A DNA stretch of 64,000 nt from Tropicibacter sp. Alg240-R139 (GCF_900537075.1 NZ_UNRA01000002.1:545249-609248), one strand, 5' to 3'. Shown: positions 27,568-36,197, counted from the first letter of the stretch. Made by a program: numbers and translations. The notes: generated from the sequence alone by a model not told the origin.

Positions 27568-27912
27568 GGTGGCCCCCGTTCAGGTCAGATCACCGGGGGT
27601 TTCGCCGATGTCGGATCAGCTTGCAAGGGTCAAGAGGTCACGCTGGCAGGCGTTCAACCCGACGTGACCTATTTCTTGTCCTTCTTGCTGGCGTAGGAAC
27701 GGTAAAGGGTGCGGGGCAATCACAGCAGGTGCGGTTTGCGTCAGTCGCGGCGATCTTGGACGAGAAGGGATGATGCAGCCAACGGGTTCAATTGCTTTCT
27801 TCATTCTTCTGTTGTTAGTGATCGGAAATATGGATTTGCTACCTTTTGCATATACAAAAGATAGCAATGTAAATCAAACTAGGCACAGCGTGCGAATTGG
27901 GGCGCGGACACC
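27568..27912. other. Intergenic region upstream of apt and the small RHH-like gene
   Basis: 345 bp. An AT-rich stretch (about 27790-27890) probably holds promoters for the divergent genes. An 83-codon minus frame here lacks protein-like composition and is not annotated. Confidence 0.4.
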
Positions 27913-28083
27913 GTGAAAAAAGACAACAAGTCACCGCGCAAGAAAGACTCGCAACTGGTCTTGCGTTTGGACAAGTTGGAGCGGGACGCGTTTGTCGATC
28001 TGTGCAGGGATCTGGACACCAGTGCCGCCCGTGAAATCCGCAGATTCATCCGCGGCTTTCTAAAGGAAAACGCGCAGGACTAA
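27913..28083 (+). CDS. Small ribbon-helix-helix-like protein
   Basis: A 56-residue frame from GTG 27913: VKKDNKSPRKKDSQLVLRLD, KLERDAFVDLCRDLDTSAAR, then EIRRFIRGFLKENAQD. A basic N-terminus, a short beta-strand pattern (SQLVLRLDK) and two helices match the ribbon-helix-helix fold of MetJ/Arc-type DNA-binding proteins. An in-frame stop (TAG 27880) bars longer starts. The ribosome site is weak. It ends 4 bp from the convergent LysE gene. No toxin partner is adjacent; a regulator role is inference. Confidence 0.7.
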   Translation: MKKDNKSPRKKDSQLVLRLDKLERDAFVDLCRDLDTSAAREIRRFIRGFLKENAQD

Positions 28084-28086
28084 ATC

Positions 28087-28716
28087 CTAGGTCGGGCGGC
28101 GCAGGAAGGCCGTCGCCACCCCCATTCCCATCAGCATGACACCACCAAAGCGGGTCAGCCCAGTGATCACCGACGGGCGTCCGATCCATTGGCGCAGCTT
28201 GTCTGCAAGCAGGGCATAGGCCAGCGCATTGAACCCCGCCAGCCCGACAAAGGTCGCAATCAGGACCGCGAATTGCGGTAGCAGCGGCTCGGACGGGCGT
28301 AGAAATTGCGGAACAAAAGCGATGAAAAAAGCGATGGATTTGGGGTTCAACGCGGTTACGGCAGCGGCGTGAACAAAGACACTGCGAGGCGTGACACCTT
28401 TGTCGGTCGACACGGTGCCCATCCCTTGCGAGGGGGCCGAACGAAGCAATTTGAATCCAAGCCACAGAAGATAGGCCGCGCCGACCCATTTGAGCGCGGT
28501 AAATAGCGTGGCCGATGCCAGCACCAACGCGCCCAGTCCGGCAAGCGAGGCGGACATGGCGATCAGATCGCCCAATGCAACCCCTGTGGCCGAGGCGACG
28601 GCGACGGGACGGCCCTTGGACAGCGCGTAGCTCAAGACCAGCAGTACGGTCGGCCCCGGAATCAGTAATAACGCGGTCGAGGCAGCGGCAAAGGCGAGCC
28701 ATAGGTCAAAGGGCAT
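28087..28716 (-). CDS. LysE-family amino-acid exporter
   Basis: 209 residues with about six membrane helices, typical of LysE/RhtB exporters. N-terminal motif MPFDLWLAFAAASTALLLIPGPTVLLVLSYALSKGRP, then GVALGDLIAMSASLAGLGAL and the conserved AAAVTALNPKSIAFFIAFVPQF. The substrate is not visible; family members export lysine, threonine, homoserine lactones or others. It lies 30 bp downstream of the DUF418 gene on the same strand and may be co-transcribed. Confidence 0.92.
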   Translation of the reverse strand: MPFDLWLAFAAASTALLLIPGPTVLLVLSYALSKGRPVAVASATGVALGDLIAMSASLAGLGALVLASATLFTALKWVGAAYLLWLGFKLLRSAPSQGMGTVSTDKGVTPRSVFVHAAAVTALNPKSIAFFIAFVPQFLRPSEPLLPQFAVLIATFVGLAGFNALAYALLADKLRQWIGRPSVITGLTRFGGVMLMGMGVATAFLRRPT

Positions 28717-28746
28717 CAGGGTCCAATTCTTTGCAGATCACCGGAA

Positions 28747-29775
28747 TCAGCCGGTCACTTTGCGCATGATGGCCTCTAACGGGCCGCGACGGAAGACGCG
28801 GGACCACAGCATTGCAAAGACCGAAGTCGCAACAGCAAACCCCAGGCCGATCCAAATGATCTGCGGTGCGGTCAGCGATCCGTCAAGCAAGTCCAGTTCT
28901 TCCAGCGTGCCCATACCGATCAGGATATGCGCAACATATAGCGTCAGCGCTTGCTTGCCCGGGGCGGTCAGTGTCGCGGATAGATGCAGCCCGTCCAAGG
29001 TGGGTATGAATTTCAGCGTCAGCCCGATCGCCGCGCAGGCCGTGCCCGTGCCCGCAAGAATGTAAAAGGGGCCAGGGGGTATGGATTCAGTTCCCAGCAG
29101 CGCCCGCAAGTCCGGGTCTTGGATCAGAAACTGCGGCACCAGTGCAAATAGCGCAGCAGCCAATCCCCACAGGATCAACCGATGTTGGATGCATCGCGCG
29201 CCCAGATCGCTGCGGCCAAGCGCCATTCCGATCAGCAAGAACGCGGCCCAGGGAAGCACCGGGTGCCACCCGTTGAACAGAGCATTGCGGAGAAAGCCCG
29301 ACACTGTCCACAGATCAGTGTAAACCAGCGTGTCCCAATCCCAGCCCGTATCATAGTCCAGAACACCGTGGGCCAGCACGGATGCGACAACAATTCCACT
29401 CGCGCCAATCCAAAGAGTATGGCTGCTGCTGGTAAGAAAGGGGATCGCGACCAGGAAATACAGCGCATAGAAATGCAAGATGTCGGCGTCAAAAATCGTC
29501 ATGTTCGCCATGCCGATAACAAACAGAAACCCGGCCCGCTTTGCCATTGGCCAGGGGGAGGGCTGACCCAAGGTGACACCGATGCCGGCCAGAACAACAA
29601 ACAATGCGGCTGCGCGGCCCTCAAGGCTATTGATTAGGACGTTGGCCCAATCCGTCCCGGGGGCCACTTCGGCGGCGATGCGAAAGTTGACCAGAACCAT
29701 GCCGCAAAAGGCCAGAAAGCGGGCAGCGTCCAGTCCGTGAAGACGGGGTTTGTGTTGCGCGTCAATAGTGGCCAC
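28747..29775 (-). CDS. DUF418-type multi-pass membrane protein
   Basis: 342 residues starting MATIDAQHKPRLHGLDAARFLAFCGMVLVNF, an acyltransferase_3/HgsNAT-like N-terminus (LDAARFLAF), about eight to ten membrane helices and a C-terminal FRRGPLEAIMRKVTG, typical of DUF418 proteins. The family includes putative membrane acyltransferases; catalysis and substrate are unproved. It sits upstream of the LysE gene and divergent from the Cys-rich peptide unit. Confidence 0.82.
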   Translation of the reverse strand: MATIDAQHKPRLHGLDAARFLAFCGMVLVNFRIAAEVAPGTDWANVLINSLEGRAAALFVVLAGIGVTLGQPSPWPMAKRAGFLFVIGMANMTIFDADILHFYALYFLVAIPFLTSSSHTLWIGASGIVVASVLAHGVLDYDTGWDWDTLVYTDLWTVSGFLRNALFNGWHPVLPWAAFLLIGMALGRSDLGARCIQHRLILWGLAAALFALVPQFLIQDPDLRALLGTESIPPGPFYILAGTGTACAAIGLTLKFIPTLDGLHLSATLTAPGKQALTLYVAHILIGMGTLEELDLLDGSLTAPQIIWIGLGFAVATSVFAMLWSRVFRRGPLEAIMRKVTG

Positions 29776-29996
29776 AAAAATCTCGATCAGTCATCAGTAA
29801 CACCATGCCAGGATGCCAATTTGTCATGTTTCCAACAGGTTCCGACATTGTGCGCTTGGGGATCGGTTTCAACCCGCGCGACTTTTTTGTCTTGGTCGGC
29901 GTGTCTATCGTACCTCAACCGATTGGGCTGAACGAGGGTTGCGAGTGAATTGAGTTGCCCCGAGCGGGCGACGGATTCGGAATATTTCTGGTTTTG

Positions 29997-30005
29997 TGCT
30001 ATAGT
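29997..30005 (+). promoter_or_regulatory. Probable extended -10 promoter of the Cys-rich peptide gene
   Basis: TG-C-TATAGT stands 30 bases before the ATG. The -35 region (about TTCGGA) is poor, as usual for extended -10 promoters. Confidence 0.45.
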
Positions 30006-30034
30006 CAGAGCACTATTTTATTGGAGTTATTGTT

Positions 30035-30151
30035 ATGAAACTTATTGCTGCGGCCCTTTTGGGCCTATTCGTCATTCTTCCTACCATTGCATCTGCTGCT
30101 TGCCCGAAGGGGTATTACAACTGCGGTGGCACCTTGTGCTGTCCGAATTGA
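30035..30151 (+). CDS. Secreted 38-residue cysteine-rich peptide precursor
   Basis: MKLIAAALLGLFVILPTIAS-A is a signal peptide with an ASA-type cleavage site. The predicted mature peptide is ACPKGYYNCGGTLCCPN, with four Cys in the spacing C-X6-C-X4-CC and a CCP end. GGAG lies 8 bases before the ATG. It is followed after 10 bp by a gene for an envelope protein of unknown function. The stretch is richer in A+T than its neighbours. Short Cys-rich secreted peptides can be toxins, signals or structural; none is shown here. Confidence 0.75.
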   Translation: MKLIAAALLGLFVILPTIASAACPKGYYNCGGTLCCPN

Positions 30152-30161
30152 GGATGGGGCC

Positions 30162-30812
30162 ATGAACAAGCGAAATCTTTTGTTGCTGACCACGGTTTTG
30201 ACCTGCGCAGCCCTTTTGACCGCCAAACAGTTTTTTCTGTCCACGCATGACGCGGATTTGTTTCTCGACCTTAAGACCGTCGATGCACATGAATTGCACG
30301 CGCCTGCTCCGGGTAAGGCCTATGCGTTCCACAAGCGCAGCGAAGAGTGGGTGCAAAACGAACTCTGCCAGCAACAAGGTGTTGGTTTGGCCCCGGAACA
30401 GAAAGTGTCATTCATTGGGTCGAACGCGGCGGGTCTGAATTATAACGAGGCCTTGGAAGTTGTTTTGGGAGAAGGCCTGCAGTCAGTTTTGCGGGCCAAA
30501 AACGTTCAAGTCGAGTGGGCTACGTTTCTGCTGCGCCACGAACGCTCTGGAGCACATTTTCCGGAAAATTGTGTAGCGGAAGTCGAAAAGATGGCAAATG
30601 ACTCCCGCTATGCCGTGTTTGTAGTCGAGACCGTTTATCTTGCCGAAGCGGTTCCGCAGATGCCACTCATGGTGCGGTTCAAACCCGTACCCGTGGTATT
30701 TGAGATCTGCGATACCGCTTGCGACGAGGAACAGATAGACCTTCGGACGTTGCTCGACGCCTCATTCGTAACGCGGATCAAGGACGCTTTTGTCAGCATC
30801 AGGACGGGTTGA
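30162..30812 (+). CDS. Unknown protein with N-terminal membrane segment, partner of the Cys-rich peptide gene
   Basis: 216 residues starting MNKRNLLLLTTVLTCAALLTAKQFFLS, a signal or anchor segment. The remainder has no family I recognise: a pattern of charged helices and strands (EEWVQNELCQQQGVGLAPEQ, YNEALEVVLGEGLQSVLRAK, FVVETVYLAEAVPQMPLMVR) with five Cys in the mature part. GAGGATGGGG precedes the ATG, ten bp after the peptide stop, so the two are surely co-transcribed. Its 3' end overlaps the convergent mtnP gene by 14 bp. Codon use is less GC-rich than neighbours. Function unknown. Confidence 0.78.
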   Translation: MNKRNLLLLTTVLTCAALLTAKQFFLSTHDADLFLDLKTVDAHELHAPAPGKAYAFHKRSEEWVQNELCQQQGVGLAPEQKVSFIGSNAAGLNYNEALEVVLGEGLQSVLRAKNVQVEWATFLLRHERSGAHFPENCVAEVEKMANDSRYAVFVVETVYLAEAVPQMPLMVRFKPVPVVFEICDTACDEEQIDLRTLLDASFVTRIKDAFVSIRTG

Positions 30813-31680
30813 GCACCCGACCACCAACGGCATCCAACTTGGCCAACAGCCCTGGGTCGCGTTTTTCCGGGGCTGTCAGGATCGCGTATTCAAGCGCACG
30901 GTCACAGCCGTGCAGACAAGGATCGCGGTCCGCACCCAGAAGCGCAGGCAGCCCTTTGACCAGGGCGCGGCCTTTTTCGGCGTTACCGGTCAATGTGGCG
31001 ATGATGGCGGTCACGTCGACCTCTCCATGATCGGGGTGCCAGCTGTCGTAATCCGTGACCATCGCCACGGATGCATAGCAAAGCTCGGCCTCGCGGGCGA
31101 GCTTTGCTTCGGGCATGTTGGTCATGCCGATGACATCCGCGCCCCAGTGTTCGCGGTACATTTTGGATTCCGCCAGTGTCGAGAATTGCGGCCCTTCCAT
31201 CGCCAGATAGGTGCCGTCGCGATGGACGTTGATGCCTGCTTGCTTTGCAGCCGTTTCACAGGCGTCACTCAGGCGCGGGCAGGTGGGGTGGGCGACGCTT
31301 ACATGCGCGACGCAGCCGGTGCCGAAAAAGCTTTTGTCGCGGGCAAAAGTGCGGTCGATGAACTGATCGACGATGACGAAATCGCCCGGTGCCATCGCTT
31401 CGCGGAACGATCCACAGGCGCTAACGCTGATCACATCTGTCACACCCAAACGTTTGAGAGCGTCGATATTGGCGCGATAGGGCACCTCGGTCGGGGAATG
31501 TACGTGACCGCGTCCGTGACGCGGCAAGAACGCCATCTCTACACCGTCTAGGCTGCCGGTCAGGATCTGGTCCGAGGGCGTCCCCCAGGGCGAGTCAACG
31601 CTGACCCATTCAGCGCCTTGCAACCCGTCGATGTCATAAATGCCCGAGCCACCAATGACGGCGATTTTCGTTTTGCTCAC
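30799..31680 (-). CDS. mtnP: S-methyl-5'-thioadenosine phosphorylase
   Basis: Cleaves methylthioadenosine in methionine salvage, releasing adenine that Apt (27028-27567) can reuse. 293 residues, usual length. Start region VSKTKIAVIGGSGIYDIDGL (GTG 31680, preceded by AGGGGG). Phosphate and purine motifs: FLPRHGRGHVHSPTEVPYRANI, SACGSFREAMAPGDFVIVDQF, GTYLAMEGPQFSTLAESKMYR and ADVIGMTNMPEAKLAREAELCY. An earlier TTG at 31716 has no ribosome site. Confidence 0.95.
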   Translation of the reverse strand: MSKTKIAVIGGSGIYDIDGLQGAEWVSVDSPWGTPSDQILTGSLDGVEMAFLPRHGRGHVHSPTEVPYRANIDALKRLGVTDVISVSACGSFREAMAPGDFVIVDQFIDRTFARDKSFFGTGCVAHVSVAHPTCPRLSDACETAAKQAGINVHRDGTYLAMEGPQFSTLAESKMYREHWGADVIGMTNMPEAKLAREAELCYASVAMVTDYDSWHPDHGEVDVTAIIATLTGNAEKGRALVKGLPALLGADRDPCLHGCDRALEYAILTAPEKRDPGLLAKLDAVGGRVLNPS

Positions 31681-31752
31681 GGGTCGTATCCCCCTGTTGG
31701 ATTGATTTTGCCGCAAGTTGTGAGGGCTGATGCCCGGTTTGGCAAGGGCGCC

Positions 31753-32313
31753 CTATTCGTCAGTGGACAAAAGGCCACGCGCCTTGGATTGCTGCTTAAA
31801 GTCCTGCCAGGCGTCATCGAAATCCGACAACGACCAGCTTAGGTCCTGAGGCTGGCCATGACGGTCTCGAAAGGTGAAGCGGAACGCCTCTCCGTCTCTC
31901 ATGCTGGCAATCAGCACATCGGCGTTGTCGCTGGTAAATGTGCAACTCAACCCCGTCAGACACCCCGGAAACCGGGTGCGCCAAATGTCGCCCTGCATCG
32001 TTTCGATCCGGAAACCGTTGGGCGAAAACAGCGTTCCGGGCTCCATCCCGAAGTCGACTTTGTATTCCTGCGCCTCGGGGGTGATGAACAGAAACTGTGC
32101 TGCAAATCGGGGGCGAGGCGAAAAGACGTCCACCCGTCGCAAGTAGCACCGCTGAACCAACGCCCCTTGTTCCTCGCGCTCATCGCACATGGAATTCCAG
32201 ATGTCGTGAATTTCGTGATGCGTCACCCGCCAGTTTCCCGGGGTGTCGTTACCTTGCAAGTCCTGTGCCCAAAGCGCAGAGGGGTAGAACAGAAGCGCCA
32301 ATAGCCATCTCAT
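31753..32313 (-). CDS. Secreted protein, distantly like the IalB family
   Basis: 186 residues with a signal peptide (MRWLLALLFYPSALWAQ). The sequence has a conserved pair of Cys segments (CDEREEQGALVQRCYLRRV and FPGCLTGLSCTFTSDNADVLIASM) followed by a basic/aromatic strand (EAFRFTFRDRHGQPQDLSWSL). The overall pattern suggests the invasion-associated locus B family of alphaproteobacterial periplasmic proteins, but I am not certain. It lies between mtnP (same strand) and the divergent SulP gene. Confidence 0.7.
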   Translation of the reverse strand: MRWLLALLFYPSALWAQDLQGNDTPGNWRVTHHEIHDIWNSMCDEREEQGALVQRCYLRRVDVFSPRPRFAAQFLFITPEAQEYKVDFGMEPGTLFSPNGFRIETMQGDIWRTRFPGCLTGLSCTFTSDNADVLIASMRDGEAFRFTFRDRHGQPQDLSWSLSDFDDAWQDFKQQSKARGLLSTDE

Positions 32314-32489
32314 GCGTCAGGGATGACCGTATGGCAGCATTCTCGCAAGTCACGTTGGTGAGAGGGGTGGTTTTTCGCCTCAGGTATGGTAATGGCTGCG
32401 CGTCGTCTGTTGCCGGGACTTGCAGAGCTTACCTGCGATAATCCGGCGAAAACGCGCCAAGTCGCGAACAAACCCCGTAGGAATCCGCC

Positions 32490-34124
32490 ATGCCCCGAGC
32501 CCTTTTGGCCTCATTCGCCAAACGTTTAGACTATCCCGATTTGCGCTGGATGCCCGACGAAGGCTTCAGCATGGGCCGCATCCGGATCGAGCTGCTGTCT
32601 GGTCTGACCGTGGCCTTGGCGCTTGTGCCCGAGGCGGTCGCCTTTGCCTTTGTGGCAGGTGTGCACCCGTTGGTCGGTCTCTATGCGGCGTTTATGGTTG
32701 GTTTGATAACGGCGCTGATCGGCGGACGTCCTGGTATGATCTCGGGCGCGACCGGGGCTTTGGCCGTGGTGATGGTGGCGCTGGTGGCGCAGCATGGCGT
32801 CGAGTATCTTTTTGCGACTGTCGTTCTGATGGGGATTTTGCAGGTCATTGCGGGCGTGATGCAGTGGGGCAAGTTCATTCGCCTGGTGCCGCATCCGGTG
32901 ATGCTGGGCTTTGTGAACGGGCTGGCGATTGTGATCTTTCTGGCGCAGATGGGTCAGTTCAAGGTGCCGGGTACAATGGAAAACACCGGCCATGGCATGT
33001 CGGGTGGTGAATGGCTGACCGGAACGCCGCTATTCATGATGTTGGGGCTGGTTGCGCTGACGATGGCCATTATCTGGATCATGCCACGGATCACGCGCAT
33101 CATTCCTGCGCCTCTGGCCGGGATTGCAGTTGTTGCGGGTCTTGTGATCGCGCTGGGCCTGGAGGTACCGCGCGTGGGCGATCTGGCCTCGATCAAGGGC
33201 GGTTTGCCGACTTTCCATATCCCGATGGTGCCGCTGAATTGGGAAACTTTTGAGATTATCCTGCCCTATGCCGTGATCCTGGCGGCCATTGGCTTGATTG
33301 AATCGCTGCTGACACTGAACCTAGTGGGTGAGATGACCGGCAAGCGCGGTGGTGCGAGCCAAGAATGCATCGCGCAAGGCACTGCCAACGTCGTGACCGG
33401 TTTCTTTGGTGGTATGGGCGGTTGTGCGATGATCGGTCAGTCGATGATCAACGTAAAATCCGGCGGTCGAACCCGCATTGCGGGCATTGCAGCGGCCATG
33501 TTCCTGCTGATCTTCATCCTCGTGGGCTCTTCTCTGATCGAACAGATCCCGCTGGCCGCATTGGTCGGTGTGATGTTCATGGTGGTGATCGGAACATTTG
33601 CATGGAACTCTTTCAAGATCATGCGCAAGGTTCCGTTGATGGACGCCTTCGTCATCGTGTTGGTGACCGTTGTGACCGTGATGGAGGACCTTGCCGTTGC
33701 CGTTGTGGTTGGTGTTATCGTCTCGGCGTTGGCCTACGCTTGGAACAACGCCAAGCGCATTCATGCGGAAACCCGTGAATCGCACACCGAAGAAGGCGCC
33801 AAAGTCTATGAGATTAACGGCCCGCTGTTCTTTGGTTCGGCTGACGGTTTTGCCGAGCTGTTCTCGGTGAACGAAGACCCCGACACGGTGATCGTGGATT
33901 TCGCCAACAGCCGCGTGGTTGACCAATCCGCCTTGCAGGCAATCGAAGCCGTGGCCCAGAAATACGAGGCAGCAGGCAAGAAGGTCATGCTGCGTCATCT
34001 GAGCCGCGATTGTCACCAATTGTTGACCAAGGCAGGACATCTGATGGTCGATAGCGATGACGACCCCGATTATGCGCTGGCCGTGGACTACTCGGTGCGG
34101 ACCGGCGTTCTGGGTGGGCACTGA
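32490..34124 (+). CDS. SulP-family anion transporter with STAS domain
   Basis: 544 residues: an N-terminal region, then 10-14 membrane helices starting ELLSGLTVALALVPEAVAFAFVAGVHPLVGLYAAF. Conserved segments include ISGATGALAVVMVALV, IGLIESLLTLNLVGEMTGKRGGASQECIAQGTANVVTGFFGGMGGCAMIGQS and a C-terminal STAS domain (VYEINGPLFFGSADGFAELF, then VVDQSALQAIEAV). SulP proteins carry sulfate, bicarbonate or other anions; without a nearby sulfur-assimilation operon the substrate is open. A GTAGGAA site precedes the ATG. Confidence 0.92.
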   Translation: MPRALLASFAKRLDYPDLRWMPDEGFSMGRIRIELLSGLTVALALVPEAVAFAFVAGVHPLVGLYAAFMVGLITALIGGRPGMISGATGALAVVMVALVAQHGVEYLFATVVLMGILQVIAGVMQWGKFIRLVPHPVMLGFVNGLAIVIFLAQMGQFKVPGTMENTGHGMSGGEWLTGTPLFMMLGLVALTMAIIWIMPRITRIIPAPLAGIAVVAGLVIALGLEVPRVGDLASIKGGLPTFHIPMVPLNWETFEIILPYAVILAAIGLIESLLTLNLVGEMTGKRGGASQECIAQGTANVVTGFFGGMGGCAMIGQSMINVKSGGRTRIAGIAAAMFLLIFILVGSSLIEQIPLAALVGVMFMVVIGTFAWNSFKIMRKVPLMDAFVIVLVTVVTVMEDLAVAVVVGVIVSALAYAWNNAKRIHAETRESHTEEGAKVYEINGPLFFGSADGFAELFSVNEDPDTVIVDFANSRVVDQSALQAIEAVAQKYEAAGKKVMLRHLSRDCHQLLTKAGHLMVDSDDDPDYALAVDYSVRTGVLGGH

Positions 34125-34147
34125 TCCCGACTGAATTTGCAAAAAAA

Positions 34148-34166
34148 GGCGGCCCATTGGGCCACC
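34148..34166 (-). terminator. Intrinsic terminator facing left, after sulP
   Basis: Arms 34148-34155 and 34159-34166 make an 8-bp stem with one wobble and a 3-base loop, followed on the minus strand by TTTTTTT (34147-34141). On the plus strand it lacks a T tract, so it serves a minus-strand transcript coming from the right, perhaps from the acetyltransferase gene or from the unannotated interval. Confidence 0.65.
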
Positions 34167-34206
34167 CCTGCCGGTAAATGTTGAGCAAAGATTCTCACAT
34201 ATCCAA

Positions 34207-34248
34207 AATATCAGCGACCTGTCAAAACATCGACGGGTCGCTGATATT
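34207..34248. repeat. Long near-perfect inverted repeat (17-bp stem, 8-base loop)
   Basis: AATATCAGCGACC (34207-34219) pairs perfectly with GGTCGCTGATATT (34236-34248); a T-G wobble and three more pairs extend the stem to 17 bp, leaving loop AAAACATC. No T run follows. It may be a structured RNA end, a protein site or a remnant of a mobile element. Confidence 0.7.
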
Positions 34249-34844
34249 GCACTTATACGCTAATCAGTACCAAACATCGTGCCTATTTGATGGTGTGGGA
34301 TAAGTGGCAGAGTATTCCCGGAGAATGCATTTTCAACGAACACGCTGATACGATGCACGGCAGGGGCTTTGCTAAACGCCTCAATATTTCGGAGCCTCAC
34401 TAAGCAGTGGTATTTCTCCTGACTTGGAAAGAAGGTGCTTCATGAGGAGACAAAAATGATACCCGTTGCGCCCAGCTGTCAGTTTAATCGCTGTAGTGGG
34501 CCGCAGGAATAGATTGCCGACAACATTCGGAAGTTCCCAGGACCATAAATAGCGGTCGAGGTCAAAAACCCGTTCAACACATTTGTAAGCCGGAAGACTG
34601 TAGGTACGTTCACCCTGTTGTTTTTCACGCAGTGGGGTGTTCCGCAGGATGCGCATTCGCAGAACTTTTCGTGCTTGCCCCCTGCAACGACGCCCCCAAC
34701 AGCTTCAGATGGCGCAAGCGGGCTCTCCTTCGGTCTATGATAGGGATCGGGAGAAACACCAGAACACGCACGTTGCGGGTTCCGCCAAAAATTGATCTCG
34801 ACACCTTCGACAGCGGCTGGACCCATCGGGCCACCCTTTTTGCA
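34249..34844. other. Gene-poor interval
   Basis: About 600 bp with only overlapping minus-strand frames of 81-115 codons that lack ribosome sites and resemble no family I know. The sequence at 34819-34839 partly repeats that at 34151-34169 (pattern CCCAT-GGGCCACCC). Base composition is close to neutral. I see no RNA gene. It could be the remains of a decayed insertion. Confidence 0.35.
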
Positions 34845-35477
34845 TTATAGATTTTTAAGAGTCTCGACATCGCCGCTCAGCAACGCTGGCTCGGCTTGAG
34901 CGATTTGGTCTGCGGGCCAGTCCCACCAGGCCAGTCCCGTCAGTTCGGTGATGATATCGTGCGAGAACCGCCGCTTGATGACGGTGCTTGGATTGCCCGT
35001 TACAACACTGTAATCTGGTACAGTTCCACGAACGACGGCGCCTGCGCCAACGATGACACCGTTGCCAATGCACGCGCCGGGCAGCACCAGAGCACCGTAG
35101 CCGATCCAGACATCATGCCCGATCACCGTGCCGCGTGTATCCGGTTGATAGCTGATCATCTGCGCGGGGTCGAACACCGGGAACGGAAAGCACGTCAATC
35201 CGTCCATCGCGTGGTTGGCAGAACTGGTGATGAAGCGCACCCCATGGGCGATCTGGCAGAACCTGCCGATGCGCAGATGCTCGGCTGAGGTTTCGAACAG
35301 ATAGGGGGCCAGACGGCCTGCCCAATCTTGGGGCGGATCAAAGTCCGAGGCATACGTGTAATCCCCCACCTGAAACCGAGGGTGGTCAATCACCCGGTTC
35401 AGGAACACGGTTCCCAAGTGATCGCTGCCGTCGGGCAGGGTTATTGGATAGCGTCTTGTGGCATCGGGGAGGGGCAA
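34845..35477 (-). CDS. CatB-type (hexapeptide-repeat) O-acetyltransferase
   Basis: 210 residues of the xenobiotic/vat acetyltransferase group with left-handed beta-helix hexapeptide repeats (IGHDVWIGYGALVLPGACIGNGVIVGAGAVV) and the catalytic His region FITSSANHAMDGLTCFPF. The start is a TTG at 35477 with GAGG 7 bases upstream; no ATG is available until residue 91. Members acetylate streptogramins, chloramphenicol or sugars; substrate here is unknown. It lies 12 bp downstream of the flavin reductase gene and is probably co-transcribed. Confidence 0.85.
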   Translation of the reverse strand: MPLPDATRRYPITLPDGSDHLGTVFLNRVIDHPRFQVGDYTYASDFDPPQDWAGRLAPYLFETSAEHLRIGRFCQIAHGVRFITSSANHAMDGLTCFPFPVFDPAQMISYQPDTRGTVIGHDVWIGYGALVLPGACIGNGVIVGAGAVVRGTVPDYSVVTGNPSTVIKRRFSHDIITELTGLAWWDWPADQIAQAEPALLSGDVETLKNL

Positions 35478-35489
35478 TTGCGGCCTCTA

Positions 35490-36095
35490 TCAATCGTCAG
35501 GGCGTTGCAGCGAGAACAGCTCACGCACCACAGAATAATCGCGATAGCCAAGGCGCGCCAGGGGCTGGAACGTGGTCACGTCAAAGATCCCGTCGCGCAG
35601 ACAATCGTCGCGCAGGTGGATGCCTGTGACCTCGCCAAAGGCCACGCGGTTGGATTGCCCTGGCAGGGTGACGATTTTGGTCAGCTTGCATTCAAGAGCC
35701 GCCGGAGCCCCCTCGATCCGGGCGCAGTTGATGGTTTCGCACGCCACGGCCGTCAGGCCGGCGTGAGCAAACTCGTCCACGGATTTGTCCAAGGCGGCCG
35801 AACTGGCGTTCATCGCGTCGCGCGCAGTGAATTCGACCACGTTGACACAGAACTCGCCGGATTCTTCGATGTTGGCCATGCTGTCCTTTGTGTTGTCCTG
35901 ATCCTCTTTCATTCCGGTTGAGGCAAACATGACCTGCGGCGGGAAATAGGCCACGCCGTTGAAAAATGAATAGGGCGCCAAGTTGTTCACTCCGTCCCCA
36001 TCGCGCGAGGAAATCCACCCGATCGGGCGTGGCGTGATGATGGCGTTAAACGGGTTGTGGGGCAGGCCGTGGCCGTCCTCGGGGCGGTAGAACAT
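35490..36095 (-). CDS. Flavin reductase-like domain protein
   Basis: 201 residues starting MFYRPEDGHGLPHNPFNAIITPRPIGWISSRDGDG, with conserved NLAPYSFFNGVAYFPPQVMF and a C-terminal LARLGYRDYSVVRELFSL. The family binds FMN and reduces flavins with NAD(P)H, often to feed a monooxygenase; none is adjacent. ATG 36095 follows GGAGAG; the frame is open far upstream but without support. It overlaps no neighbour and is divergent from the GNAT gene. Confidence 0.9.
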   Translation of the reverse strand: MFYRPEDGHGLPHNPFNAIITPRPIGWISSRDGDGVNNLAPYSFFNGVAYFPPQVMFASTGMKEDQDNTKDSMANIEESGEFCVNVVEFTARDAMNASSAALDKSVDEFAHAGLTAVACETINCARIEGAPAALECKLTKIVTLPGQSNRVAFGEVTGIHLRDDCLRDGIFDVTTFQPLARLGYRDYSVVRELFSLQRPDD

Positions 36096-36197
36096 CAATA
36101 TCTCTCCAAGTGTTTGCCCTAGGGTTAGCGAAGTGGTAGGGCGATTGCCACCCGTGGAACGGTCCATGGGACGGCACGGCGAAGAGGCAAGACGCAG

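Noticed and set aside
27616-27867. 83-codon minus frame upstream of apt
   Set aside because: Composition and start context do not support a gene; it covers the likely apt promoter.
34381-34826. Overlapping minus frames of 91 and 115 codons
   Set aside because: They overlap one another and have no ribosome site or recognisable domain; treated as part of a gene-poor interval.
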